Below are positions 1 through 7,578 of a DNA stretch of 64,000 nt, piece after piece. The stretch's first letter is position 1. Each line of letters opens with the position of its first letter. The notes under the pieces are model-generated. The model did not search any database. It had not been told where the DNA came from and saw only the letters and a program-made list of their open reading frames with translations. The translations under genes and the position numbers were made by a program. Source of the stretch: Chitinophaga niastensis (GTDB taxonomy: Bacteria; Bacteroidota; Bacteroidia; Chitinophagales; Chitinophagaceae); the NCBI RefSeq assembly GCF_003014755.1, contig NZ_PYAW01000001.1, positions 1,054,001 to 1,118,000 of the forward strand, in the 5' to 3' direction.

Positions 1-1206
1 ACCGGCCGGCAAACAGGATTTTCCCGTGCATTATATCTTTCAGTATTGGCCCTGGTGGCTGCAATAACAGGCATTCTCCTGGCAAAGGCTATATCGTGGA
101 TAACAGGTATGATCACCTCTTGGGTATTTTATGGTAATAACCATATAGAAACAACTTCTCCTGCAAATCATAACCTCAACGCAGCAGTAATATTAATTCC
201 TGTGGCAGGTGCGTTGTTGTTTGTTTTTATCACAAGACATACTTCTCCTTTTCTCAAAGCACTGGCTACCACTATTGGAATTGGTACAGGTGCACCAATG
301 GGAATTGAGAGCCCGGTAATGATGGCAGGCGGCGCATTGGGTGCATGGATAGGAAAATTATTTCGCCTCACACCAACAGAAAATTATATCCTTTTTGTTG
401 CAGGTGTTTGCAGTGGAATGTCCTGGTTATTCGGAGCGCCACTGGCCGCTATATTCCTGGCACTGGAAGTATTACTTACAGAATGGACTTTATGCAGCAT
501 ACTCCCTGTAATCATGGGATCTGCGGTGGGTGCAGTTTCCTGCTATTTTTTTCGTGGGGCTGATCCTGTTTATAATATGACAGATGGCCCCGCTGGCAAT
601 CTTATAGCTATTGTTGCTTACACGGCGGCAGGTTTGCTCATTGGTTTGCTGTCGGTATTGATAATAAAATCTTCCGGGGTAATTCAGCAGTTGTTTGAGA
701 AACTAACGGGATACAGCAAATGGTTCATCCTCCTGGCGGCCCTGGTAGTAGGTATTACGGGCTATTACGCACCGGAAACATTGGGAGATGGCAACAGCTA
801 TATCAATGATCTGTTACATGCACATGTAACGTTATCATTGCTCTTTATGCTGAGCGTTATGAAACTTGTTTCCTGGTTATTTTTCTCCGGTGGTAATCAA
901 ACGGGTAGTGGTATTACACCTGTGCTGATAATAGGTGGAGCAATAGGATTATTAATAGGGGTGATTATACAATTGGCGTTTCCTTCAGTAGTTATCAATT
1001 CCGCAGTGGCTGTGCTGATAGGTATGAGCGCCATGTTTGCGGGCACTTCGCGTGCATTGTTAACGGCGGTGATCTTTGCCGTAGAAATAACCCATCATAC
1101 AGACGCTGCACTACCACTCAGTTGTGCTTGCCTGGCTGCTTACAGCAGCTCCTTTTTCTTATTAAAGAAAAAGCGCAAAGCGGATGAACGCTTTGCGCTT
1201 TCGTAA
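1..1206 (+). CDS. ClC-family chloride channel/transporter, 5' end outside window
   Basis: This is an integral membrane protein of the ClC chloride channel or Cl-/H+ exchanger family. The reading frame is open to base 1, so the gene starts before the window; the first in-frame start-like codon (TTG at 46) falls inside the first hydrophobic segment and is unlikely to be the true start. Many hydrophobic helices follow. The family motif normally written GK/REGP appears as GIESP (bases 301-315): the gating glutamate is kept but the flanking Arg/Lys and Gly are replaced. The later GxFxP-type loop reads GSGITP near base 903. The last codons overlap a strong hairpin that separates this gene from the convergent SMR gene. 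Family assignment is firm; whether it is a channel or an exchanger cannot be told. Confidence 0.88.
   Translation, partial: TGRQTGFSRALYLSVLALVAAITGILLAKAISWITGMITSWVFYGNNHIETTSPANHNLNAAVILIPVAGALLFVFITRHTSPFLKALATTIGIGTGAPMGIESPVMMAGGALGAWIGKLFRLTPTENYILFVAGVCSGMSWLFGAPLAAIFLALEVLLTEWTLCSILPVIMGSAVGAVSCYFFRGADPVYNMTDGPAGNLIAIVAYTAAGLLIGLLSVLIIKSSGVIQQLFEKLTGYSKWFILLAALVVGITGYYAPETLGDGNSYINDLLHAHVTLSLLFMLSVMKLVSWLFFSGGNQTGSGITPVLIIGGAIGLLIGVIIQLAFPSVVINSAVAVLIGMSAMFAGTSRALLTAVIFAVEITHHTDAALPLSCACLAAYSSSFFLLKKKRKADERFALS
1170..1201. terminator. Hairpin between convergent ClC and SMR genes
   Basis: A 13-bp perfect stem (AAAGCGCAAAGCG with its complement) surrounds a 6-nt loop. It lies within the last codons of the ClC gene and just beyond the stop of the convergent SMR gene. 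It is A-rich on one side and T-rich on the other, so it could act as a bidirectional terminator. Confidence 0.6.
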
Positions 1207-1211
1207 GTAAT

Positions 1212-1538
1212 TTATTCGTGACCGGATACAAATTTTAATCCTATAATAGAGCCTATCAGTACTACCAGGAAAAATATACGCCATACAGCTGCAGGCTCTT
1301 TAAAAAAGATCATACCAGCTATCACAGTACCTGCGGCACCAATACCAGTCCATACTGCATAAGCGGTGCCTATTGGTAATCCACCATTAATGGCTTTATT
1401 GAGGAAAAGGAAACTCAGCGTTATACAGGCAAAAAAGCCTACAGACGGCCATAGTTTTGAAAAATTTTCAGAATACTTTAAGGAAATAGTAAAACCTATT
1501 TCAAATAGTCCACCAATGACTAGGAATAACCAAGGCAT
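1212..1538 (-). CDS. Small multidrug resistance (SMR) family exporter, Gdx/SugE-like
   Basis: This 108-residue protein has four predicted transmembrane helices, the normal size of an SMR dual-topology transporter. The essential membrane glutamate is at position 13 in the segment GGLFEIGFT, and the conserved GTAYAVWTGIGAAG segment follows in helix 3. The sequence is closer to the SugE/Gdx (guanidinium exporter) branch than to EmrE, but substrate is inferred. It converges on the ClC gene across a shared terminator hairpin. Its upstream region (1539-1722) contains two adjacent palindromes; no known guanidine riboswitch class could be recognised there. Confidence 0.88.
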   Translation of the reverse strand: MPWLFLVIGGLFEIGFTISLKYSENFSKLWPSVGFFACITLSFLFLNKAINGGLPIGTAYAVWTGIGAAGTVIAGMIFFKEPAAVWRIFFLVVLIGSIIGLKFVSGHE

Positions 1539-1578
1539 AATACCAGATTTATAAGTGATTAAATAAAGTGCAAAAAAG

Positions 1579-1618
1579 TTAGGGGCATGAAATGCCCGTC
1601 CCCTCTGAATCAGAGGCC
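1579..1618. repeat. Two adjacent short palindromes upstream of the SMR gene
   Basis: The minus strand reads CCTCTG-att-CAGAGG, closely followed by GGGCA-tttca-TGCCC. An alternative pairing AGGGG...CCCCT would exclude the second hairpin. This lies in the leader of the SMR gene (minus strand) and downstream of meaB. It may be a meaB terminator or a structured leader. It does not match the ACGR-loop hairpins of guanidine-II riboswitches. Confidence 0.35.
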
Positions 1619-1722
1619 GTAATTAAAAACTGCGTAAGCGATAGATATGCCAAATGAAGAAAAACGCATGGGGCAAAGGTAGTAAAATTGCGCTAATGTT
1701 TTGGGATATAGGATATGTGCAG

Positions 1723-2625
1723 TCAGCTTTTGGTGCTTATATAACGGTAAAGATTAAACGTTTTTTGTTGTACCTGTTGTGCTATTTCCTGTTGTAATTG
1801 TTGTTTGCTTACATCTTTCATACGGCGATGCTGGATAAGCTGGTAAGCTTTTTCAGTAAGGAGTAAAGTATGTCGGTGCTGTTGGTGAGAAACTATTTCA
1901 TGATGCTGGTTGATAGCCGTTGTAATTTCGTATATCCCTTCCTGTTGGGTAGCAACAGATTTGATAACAGGTATCTCCCATCCGCCATGGTGCTTGCTAT
2001 GGGATAGTAGCCGTAAGTTTTTTACAAAGGCATCCGCACTATCTCTGTCAGATTTATTTACAACAAAAATATCTGCAATCTCCATCAAGCCTGCTTTCAT
2101 CGTTTGTATTTCATCACCGGCTTCGGGCACAACCACTACAATGGTGGTATCAGCAATCCCCGCTATCTCTACTTCACTTTGTCCTACACCCACTGTTTCA
2201 ATAAAGAGATAATCAAATCCGGCGGCTTTGATGATATCACTTACTTCTATAATCTTCGGACTTAAACCGCCTAATGCACCTCTGCTGGCCATAGAGCGGA
2301 TGAATACGAGTGGATTATTAAAGTGCTGGCTCATTCTGATCCTATCGCCCAGTAAGGCACCGAAATTAAATGGGGAAGAGGGATCTACTGCAATAATAGC
2401 AACGCTTTTTTGCTGCTCCAGTAAGTGAGTGATGAGGGCGTTTACCAGTGTACTTTTACCGGCACCGGGAGGTCCGGTAATGCCTATTACTTTTGTGTGG
2501 CTGTTAGCCGGAAGCCGCTCCAGCAGCTGTTCATAGCCGGCGGCCTCATTTTCTACCAGGGAAATGCACCGGGCCAGCGATTTAATATTTCCATTCAACA
2601 GTCCGTCTATAAATGGCTGGTACAT
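1723..2625 (-). CDS. meaB: Methylmalonyl-CoA mutase-associated GTPase MeaB (ArgK family)
   Basis: MeaB is a P-loop G3E-family GTPase that protects and reloads adenosylcobalamin-dependent methylmalonyl-CoA mutase in the cytoplasm. The Walker A motif GPPGAGKST is at residues 51-59, a DPSSPF segment typical of ArgK/MeaB follows, and the guanine-specificity motif NKSD is near residue 190. The length of 300 aa is normal for the family. The mutase itself is not in the window. The glycosyltransferase gene lies 9 bp upstream on the same strand, so the two are probably co-transcribed. Confidence 0.93.
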   Translation of the reverse strand: MYQPFIDGLLNGNIKSLARCISLVENEAAGYEQLLERLPANSHTKVIGITGPPGAGKSTLVNALITHLLEQQKSVAIIAVDPSSPFNFGALLGDRIRMSQHFNNPLVFIRSMASRGALGGLSPKIIEVSDIIKAAGFDYLFIETVGVGQSEVEIAGIADTTIVVVVPEAGDEIQTMKAGLMEIADIFVVNKSDRDSADAFVKNLRLLSHSKHHGGWEIPVIKSVATQQEGIYEITTAINQHHEIVSHQQHRHTLLLTEKAYQLIQHRRMKDVSKQQLQQEIAQQVQQKTFNLYRYISTKS

Positions 2626-2634
2626 GTGTACACT

Positions 2635-3453
2635 TTAATGAACTAAGTATTCCAGTATTCCTTTTTCAGCTTTTATTTTTTTGCTACTCACAGCTGCTTT
2701 CACCAGTATACTGTTTTCCTGATGTTTTCCCCTGGAGTTTTCACGATGGTATAAATGAAAGGCTACACCACCCATCTTGATGAATTTTTTCTGCACGCCT
2801 GCATTTAGCAGTCTTACAGCAATATCATTGTCTTCCATGCCCCAACCAGTAAAATTTTCATCATAGCCGTTTACGGTAATCAGGTCTTTTTTCCAGAACG
2901 ACATATTACATCCTTTTACATAATATTTGTAGTGGCCGCTTACTTTATATCGCTTAGATAAAAATCTTGATAGTGGCGCGCAACGTATTGCATTAAATAA
3001 ATGACTGAATGGGGTAGAAGAATAACTGATAGGAATATTTGGATCCTGAAATAATTTATTAGTTGTTTGGGCAGATAATAAAGCCCTGCTTCCGGTGATG
3101 AAAAATCCTTCTTCTGCCAGCATCATATGATCTTCAATAAAATGTTTGTCCAGTATCAGATCTCCGTCTATTTGTATAATATAGTCCGCTGTAGACTGTG
3201 CTATTCCCTTATTCCTGATTTTAGCCAGGCGGAAGCCATTATCTTCCTGCCATACATGAATAATAGGCACCGGGAAATTCTTTTTTACATTAGTTATTAA
3301 TTCTCTGGTTTCTTCTCTAGAGCCATCATCAGCAATGATAACCTCTGTGGGAAGGATTGTTTGTGTTTTAATGCTGTTAAGACATAAAGCTAAGGCTGCA
3401 GGCCAATTGTATGTAGAAATCAACAATGATATTGTGGATGTGGCTGTTAGCAT
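2635..3453 (-). CDS. Glycosyltransferase family 2 with galactosyltransferase-type C-terminal domain
   Basis: This 272-aa protein is predicted to be a nucleotide-sugar-dependent glycosyltransferase of GT-A fold. The N-terminal half has the family 2 pattern SLLISTYNW..., the ADDGS segment and a DGD metal-binding motif around residue 97. The C-terminal part carries GWGMEDNDIAVRL, the galactosyltransferase/chondroitin-polymerase signature that contributes the catalytic acid. There are no membrane segments. Acceptor and sugar are unknown. It is the first gene of a likely two-gene operon with meaB, a link with no obvious metabolic logic. Confidence 0.88.
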   Translation of the reverse strand: MLTATSTISLLISTYNWPAALALCLNSIKTQTILPTEVIIADDGSREETRELITNVKKNFPVPIIHVWQEDNGFRLAKIRNKGIAQSTADYIIQIDGDLILDKHFIEDHMMLAEEGFFITGSRALLSAQTTNKLFQDPNIPISYSSTPFSHLFNAIRCAPLSRFLSKRYKVSGHYKYYVKGCNMSFWKKDLITVNGYDENFTGWGMEDNDIAVRLLNAGVQKKFIKMGGVAFHLYHRENSRGKHQENSILVKAAVSSKKIKAEKGILEYLVH

Positions 3454-3590
3454 GTTTGCGAGTAAGTAATAATGTTATCTATAAAGGTATTTCTTTTATT
3501 TAATATATAGATACTGTTGACCTAATAAGCAGATTAACGACACCAGATGACAGATGATTTTTTAACTTTAGCAAAATACTACTTATTAAG

Positions 3591-4226
3591 ATGACCAATT
3601 TCATTTCCATATTTCCGCTTGGTGTGGTGGTATATCCGGGAGAACAGCTGAATCTGCATGTTTTTGAACCTCGTTACAAACAACTGATCGCTGAATGTGT
3701 AGTGGAAAAGAAACCATTTGGTATTCCTGTGGTAATAGATAAGAAAATTATGGAATATGGTACGCTGGTGGAGATTGAGCGGATAGAAACCACCTACGAT
3801 AACGGGGAAACTGATATTGTAACACTTGGTATTGGCGTGTTCAGAATGCTGGAACATATAATAGATATACCTGATAAGTTGTATGCAGGGGCCATTGTAA
3901 ATTATCCGGAAAATTATGAAGTGGGCAGTTCAAGGCTGTTGCAGGAGGTATTGCATGGGGTACGGGAACTGCACGCCATTTTACAGGTACATAAAACATT
4001 TAAAAAAGAAGATGATCAACTAACGGCCTACGACCTGGCACATCATGCGGGATTGTCGCTGGATGAGGAATACGAACTACTCCATCTTTTTTATGAAACC
4101 CAGCGATTGGAGTACCTGAAGCGGCATTTACACAAAGTAATCCCTATGATGGCGGAAATGGAGCGGCTTAAAGAGCGTGTAAAGCTAAATGGGCATTTTA
4201 GAAATCTCTCCGCTGATAATTTATAA
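3591..4226 (+). CDS. LON peptidase substrate-binding (Lon-N) domain protein
   Basis: This 211-aa protein is a stand-alone Lon N-terminal domain with no AAA+ or protease part. The N-terminus FISIFPLGVVVYPGEQLNLHVFEPRYK is the typical Lon-N opening (FPL...PG...L.L.IFEPRY); it is quoted here in pieces as FPLGVVVYPGEQ and HVFEPRYKQLI. The rest is helical and charged. Stand-alone Lon-N proteins are widespread and mostly of unknown role. It is divergent from the glycosyltransferase gene with about 137 bp between them, and nothing downstream suggests an operon. Confidence 0.88.
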   Translation: MTNFISIFPLGVVVYPGEQLNLHVFEPRYKQLIAECVVEKKPFGIPVVIDKKIMEYGTLVEIERIETTYDNGETDIVTLGIGVFRMLEHIIDIPDKLYAGAIVNYPENYEVGSSRLLQEVLHGVRELHAILQVHKTFKKEDDQLTAYDLAHHAGLSLDEEYELLHLFYETQRLEYLKRHLHKVIPMMAEMERLKERVKLNGHFRNLSADNL

Positions 4227-4315
4227 TTTTTATTAAGATGCTTGTCAGGTAAAGCTTTTAGCGGTTAAATCCTTCAACTTTAACGTGCATTTAACAGGTG
4301 TGTTTTTGGATTTTT

Positions 4316-4345
4316 TTGCTTCCCGCCTTAAAAAGTAGATATTTG
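4316..4345 (+). promoter_or_regulatory. Bacteroidota-type promoter for the outer-membrane protein gene
   Basis: A TTG (-33 element) at 4316-4318 is followed after 19 nt by GATATTTG, a seven-of-eight match to the -7 box TAnnTTTG. This lies about 50 bp before the ATG at 4398. Confidence 0.45.
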
Positions 4346-4397
4346 CAGACCCGTATTTTCACTGGAATAAGGGCTTAAAACTCAATTCTGTTACTAA

Positions 4398-5693
4398 ATG
4401 CATTGGACAAAAGTCAGTATTCTTTGCTTGGTTGGATGTTTATTCCTGCTCGCAAACAAAGCTATCGCACAGGATAATTCACCATATTCCCGCTACGGAT
4501 TAGGAGACCTGAATAACAACCAGAATACCGTTAATCGTGGCATGGGTGGTGTTTCTCAGGCCTATAGCGATCCGCAGTCTGTTAATTTTATTAATCCGGC
4601 CAGCTATTCAAGTCTGTTGCTTACCACATTTGATATTGGTATAGAAGGCGGTTCCAGATCAATTGCGGATAAGAACGCAAAGTTCAATTCCGGTTTCGGA
4701 ACACTTTCGTATCTGCAGTTGGGAATTCCTGTTATCAAAAACAAATGGGGACTTAATATTGGACTGCGCCCGGTAACAAGGGTATCCTATAATATTCAGG
4801 AACCATCTACCGGAAATTTCTTCGATACACTGAAACTACCACTGACCAACAAATATGAAGGTAGCGGCGGACTTTATCAGTTATACGCCGGTACCGGTGT
4901 TCGTTTTGGTAACCTCAGCGTTGGGGTTAACCTGGGCTACTCCTTCGGTAACGTTGAAACCAATACCCGCATTATTTATCCTACCAGCGATATATATGCT
5001 TCCAATCATTTGAACCGTACCAGCTACAGCAGCTTTTTCTATAAGCTCGGTTTGCAGTACAGAGCCAAAGTGGCCAAGGATATGGATCTTACTTTCGGAG
5101 CATCCGGAAGTTTGAAACAAAATATGCATGCACGCCAGGAAAAACTGACCGAAACTTTATTATATAACTCGTCTACCGGTAATTTCACTAATCAGGATAC
5201 GGTTCAATATATTAAAGGCGACAGAGGTACAGTAACATTCCCGTCTGAATTTGCAGGTGGTATCATGCTCCGCAAATACGACAAATGGATGATTGGTATG
5301 GATTTCAATACTACGCAATGGGGTGACTACAGAAGTTTCGGCAACAAGGATTCTCTCCAAAATGCATGGAAAGTATCTGTGGGCGGACAAATTGTTCCCA
5401 ATGCTACAGCCCTGAGCGGTTACTGGAACAGGGTAGCTTATCGCCTGGGTGCCTACTATGGTCTGGATTACCTGAAGTTGAATGGTAAGGATATGCCACT
5501 GATGGGATTCACAGTAGGTGCTGGTTTACCGGTACGCCGACTGCCCTACTCCAATCAGTATAGCATGATTAACCTGGCTTTTGAAGTAGCACACCGTGGT
5601 ACTAATGAAACAGCGCTGAAAGAAAATATCTACCGCGTATCAGTAGGATTTACATTGAGCGATAAGTGGTTTATCAAACGTAAATACGAATAG
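4398..5693 (+). CDS. Predicted beta-barrel outer-membrane protein
   Basis: This 431-aa protein begins with a signal peptide (hydrophobic to about residue 24, cleavage after KAIAQ). The segment NSPYSRYGLGDLNN and the following GMGGVS...NPASYSS are typical of a Bacteroidota outer-membrane barrel family distantly like FadL-type or PorV-type proteins. The remainder alternates polar and hydrophobic residues with many Gly and Tyr, and ends in a short amphipathic strand with basic residues. Its function is not known. It precedes lptC but a hairpin at 5719-5758 and a fresh promoter separate them. Confidence 0.75.
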   Translation: MHWTKVSILCLVGCLFLLANKAIAQDNSPYSRYGLGDLNNNQNTVNRGMGGVSQAYSDPQSVNFINPASYSSLLLTTFDIGIEGGSRSIADKNAKFNSGFGTLSYLQLGIPVIKNKWGLNIGLRPVTRVSYNIQEPSTGNFFDTLKLPLTNKYEGSGGLYQLYAGTGVRFGNLSVGVNLGYSFGNVETNTRIIYPTSDIYASNHLNRTSYSSFFYKLGLQYRAKVAKDMDLTFGASGSLKQNMHARQEKLTETLLYNSSTGNFTNQDTVQYIKGDRGTVTFPSEFAGGIMLRKYDKWMIGMDFNTTQWGDYRSFGNKDSLQNAWKVSVGGQIVPNATALSGYWNRVAYRLGAYYGLDYLKLNGKDMPLMGFTVGAGLPVRRLPYSNQYSMINLAFEVAHRGTNETALKENIYRVSVGFTLSDKWFIKRKYE

Positions 5694-5718
5694 TATATCA
5701 ACATATTATAAATGAATT

Positions 5719-5758
5719 GTAAAAGTGGAATGCGATAAAAAAAGCATTCCACTTTTAC
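5719..5758. terminator. 15-bp hairpin between the outer-membrane protein gene and lptC
   Basis: GTAAAAGTGGAATGC and its perfect complement enclose an A-rich loop. There is no clear T-run after the stem, so this may be an RNA-stabilising 3' hairpin rather than a classical terminator. Confidence 0.5.
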
Positions 5759-5775
5759 GTTATAGTCCTCCATCG

Positions 5776-5783
5776 TATATTTG
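5776..5783 (+). promoter_or_regulatory. -7 box for lptC
   Basis: TATATTTG is an exact match to TAnnTTTG, 38 bp before the lptC ATG. No TTG is seen at the -33 position. Confidence 0.45.
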
Positions 5784-5821
5784 GAAATATTTTAAATTAT
5801 CTCCCCGGGGGGAAATAACCA

Positions 5822-6373
5822 ATGATTAAAAGAACCATCTTATATCTTCTCATAGCCGTTGCCGTTAGTAGCTGCGAAAACGATATACAGGCTGTAATGG
5901 AGTTTGACTCCAAAAAAGCAGCCACTGAAAACGGCGTGGACATCATTACCATCTTCAGTCAGGGCGGAAAAGTAAATGCAAAGCTCATGGCACCTTCCAT
6001 GGAGCGTAGCTTGGATAAGCCATCTTACGTGGCATTCAAAAACGGGCTTAAAGTATTTATGTACAATGATACGCTGGGACTGGAAAGCACGCTCTCTGCC
6101 AAACATGGCAAATACCTGGAGGACGAAGGCGACGTTTTTTTATCTGATAGTGTAATAGTGATCAATAAAAAAGGGGAAAGGCTGGATACCAAAGAGTTAA
6201 ACTGGGATCCTAAACGAAAAATATTTTACTCTACCCAGGAAGTATTTATCAAAACACCTACCGATTCACTGCACGGCTGGGGATTGGAAGCCAACGAGGA
6301 TTTCAGCCAGAAGAAAATCTTAAAAGTAAGCGGACCTATTACTGTTCAGGATAGTACAGCCGCACTTAACTAA
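5822..6373 (+). CDS. lptC: LPS export ABC transporter periplasmic protein LptC
   Basis: LptC links the inner-membrane LptBFG transporter to the periplasmic LptA bridge in lipopolysaccharide export. Here it is a 183-aa lipoprotein, as is usual in Bacteroidota: the signal peptide ends at the lipobox VSSC with Cys18. The following region has the repeated short strands of an LptA/LptC-type (OstA-like) fold, for example KLMAPSMERS...FKNGLKVFMY...STLSAKHGKYL. No other lpt gene is adjacent. Identification rests on overall pattern, length and lipobox. Confidence 0.82.
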   Translation: MIKRTILYLLIAVAVSSCENDIQAVMEFDSKKAATENGVDIITIFSQGGKVNAKLMAPSMERSLDKPSYVAFKNGLKVFMYNDTLGLESTLSAKHGKYLEDEGDVFLSDSVIVINKKGERLDTKELNWDPKRKIFYSTQEVFIKTPTDSLHGWGLEANEDFSQKKILKVSGPITVQDSTAALN

Positions 6374-6397
6374 TTCAAACCAACACAAATGTATCAA

Positions 6398-6433
6398 CGA
6401 AAGAACCCCACCTCTGCAGGTGGGGTTCTTTCG
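6398..6433 (+). terminator. Terminator after lptC
   Basis: A 16-bp perfect stem (CGAAAGAACCCCACCT with its complement) with a 4-nt loop begins 24 bp after the lptC stop and is followed by a T-rich stretch. Confidence 0.8.
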
Positions 6434-6583
6434 CTTTAACCTATTTTTTAACCTAAAATTTGTAATATTAAAACCAATAATTATGCCAGTTTGTTGTCAG
6501 ATAACCGGCAATAAGTGTAAATATCCCATGGTTTGCTTAGGTGAAAAGGGTTTATTATATTTAATTGAAACAATAGAAAGAAA

Positions 6584-6922
6584 ATGGAAACTATTAGCTG
6601 GCAGGATTTTAAAAAAGTGGAAATAAGGGCTGGTACTATCGTAGAGGTCAACGATTTTCCAAAGGCGAGAAACCCTTCGTATCAATTACAGGTAGATTTT
6701 GGGCCGGAACTGGGAATCAAAAAATCATCTGCCCAAATAACACAGCTCTATTCAAAAGAAGAATTAATAGGTAAACAAGTGGTGGCGGTAGTCAACTTTC
6801 CCGTGAAACAAATCGCAAACTTTATGTCCGAATGCCTGGTTCTGGGTGTTGTAGGCGAAAATAAAGAAGTAGTGCTCTTACAACCAGATAAGACTGTAAA
6901 CAACGGTCAACGCATAGCATAA
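6584..6922 (+). CDS. csaA: CsaA-like tRNA-binding domain protein
   Basis: This 112-aa protein is a single OB-fold tRNA-binding domain like that of Met-tRNA synthetase C-termini and the CsaA secretion chaperone. Diagnostic segments are F.KVEIRAGTIVE, FPKARNPSYQLQVDFG, SSAQIT, GKQVVAVVNFP and the C-terminal LGV...V.LLQPD. Length matches CsaA. The ATG at 6584 gives METISWQDF, the usual start of this family. It could act as a chaperone or structure-specific RNA binder; which one cannot be decided. A long gene-free region with two small-RNA-like elements follows. Confidence 0.88.
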   Translation: METISWQDFKKVEIRAGTIVEVNDFPKARNPSYQLQVDFGPELGIKKSSAQITQLYSKEELIGKQVVAVVNFPVKQIANFMSECLVLGVVGENKEVVLLQPDKTVNNGQRIA

Positions 6923-7006
6923 TTAATTTTAATAAATAATCATTGCTTCTTCGTTTAGTATTGTATTGCAATCAGTAATAAATATATGAAATATATAATT
7001 CTATAT

Positions 7007-7020
7007 TATTATAATATTAT
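7007..7020. repeat. AT-rich palindromic 14-mer upstream of RNA element A
   Basis: TATTATAATATTAT occurs here and, identically, at 21664-21677 upstream of element C. The distance to the downstream GAAC-N11-GTTC inverted repeat differs (46 versus 21 nt), so it may be an upstream promoter element or a coincidence in AT-rich DNA. Confidence 0.3.
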
Positions 7021-7075
7021 TATTTCCTTAATATAATAACATATTATCCATTATCCGCTGTTTACGAACAATAAT

Positions 7076-7194
7076 GCGTCGTTCACGGAAATGAAACCCA
7101 GGACTGGATTCCCTGGTATATCTTTGTTTTAGGTTTTTCATAGGATATGGTTAAAATTATTACAAGGGCGGTATTCTTACCACCCTTTTTTTTT
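7076..7194 (+). ncRNA. Dispersed small-RNA-like element, copy A
   Basis: The element runs in order: a CGTTCAC box (7080-7086), 44 nt containing the -7-like box TATCTTTG (7119-7126), the conserved core from 7131 (AGGTTTTTCATAGGATATGG, then TTAAAATT), and a hairpin with stem GGGCGGTA (7166-7173), loop TTCT and arm TACCACCC (7178-7185), followed by nine T. A GAAC at 7066-7069 forms an inverted repeat with GTTC at 7081-7084, 11 nt apart. The same layout recurs at 7362, 9876 and 21709. I infer a self-contained transcription unit of about 60 nt. No protein is convincingly encoded, although an ATG at 7147 opens a 27-codon frame. Confidence 0.55.
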
Positions 7195-7361
7195 GCTTAT
7201 CTCTCCGGATACAGCCTTAAATGCCCATAATCACCAGGATTTACCACTAACTGCATTATAATCAATTAATTAGATAGGGGTATTCATATGCACTAATGTA
7301 ATGAAGTGTTTTTAGGCCGCATACGTTCACCTTCTTATTTGCTGCGTTCCCTGAATAAAAT

Positions 7362-7485
7362 GCATCGTTCACTAGAATGGACAACTTTGATTCACAAAAA
7401 GCGAGCACCTTTGGTATAGGTTTTTCAATAAAGATATGGTTAAAATTTTTCGGGGCTGTAGTCTTGCAGCCCTGTTTCTTTTTTT
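7362..7485 (+). ncRNA. Dispersed small-RNA-like element, copy B
   Basis: This is a tandem copy downstream of A in the gap between csaA and the peptidase gene. It has CGTTCAC at 7366-7372, 45 nt including the -7-like box CACCTTTG (7406-7413), and the core AGGTTTTTCA from 7418, here diverged in the middle (ATAAAG) but regaining ATATGGTTAAAATT. The hairpin is GGGCTGTA-GTCT-TGCAGCCC (7453-7472), with a T-rich tail. The stem differs from copy A yet stays paired. A second CGTTCAC lies at 7324-7330. Confidence 0.55.
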
Positions 7486-7524
7486 ATACCTCCCAACATT
7501 GCACACTACAACTTATTATAAATA

Positions 7525-7559
7525 AAAAACTCCGGTCCTTTAAAGACCGGAGTTTTTTT
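7525..7559. terminator. Bidirectional terminator downstream of the peptidase gene
   Basis: AAAAACTCCGGTC pairs with GACCGGAGTTTTT around a 7-nt loop. It is A-rich on the left and T-rich on the right, so it works for the minus-strand peptidase gene and for plus-strand transcripts. Confidence 0.75.
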
Positions 7560-7578
7560 ATATGGTTAAGCTGCTGCT

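Noticed and set aside
1579..1680. Guanidine riboswitch upstream of the SMR gene
   Set aside because: The palindromes do not show the ACGR loops of class II nor the conserved cores of classes I or III, so the label would be a guess.
6420..6626. 68-codon plus-strand frame just before csaA
   Set aside because: It starts in the lptC terminator, overlaps the csaA start out of frame, and has no recognisable features.
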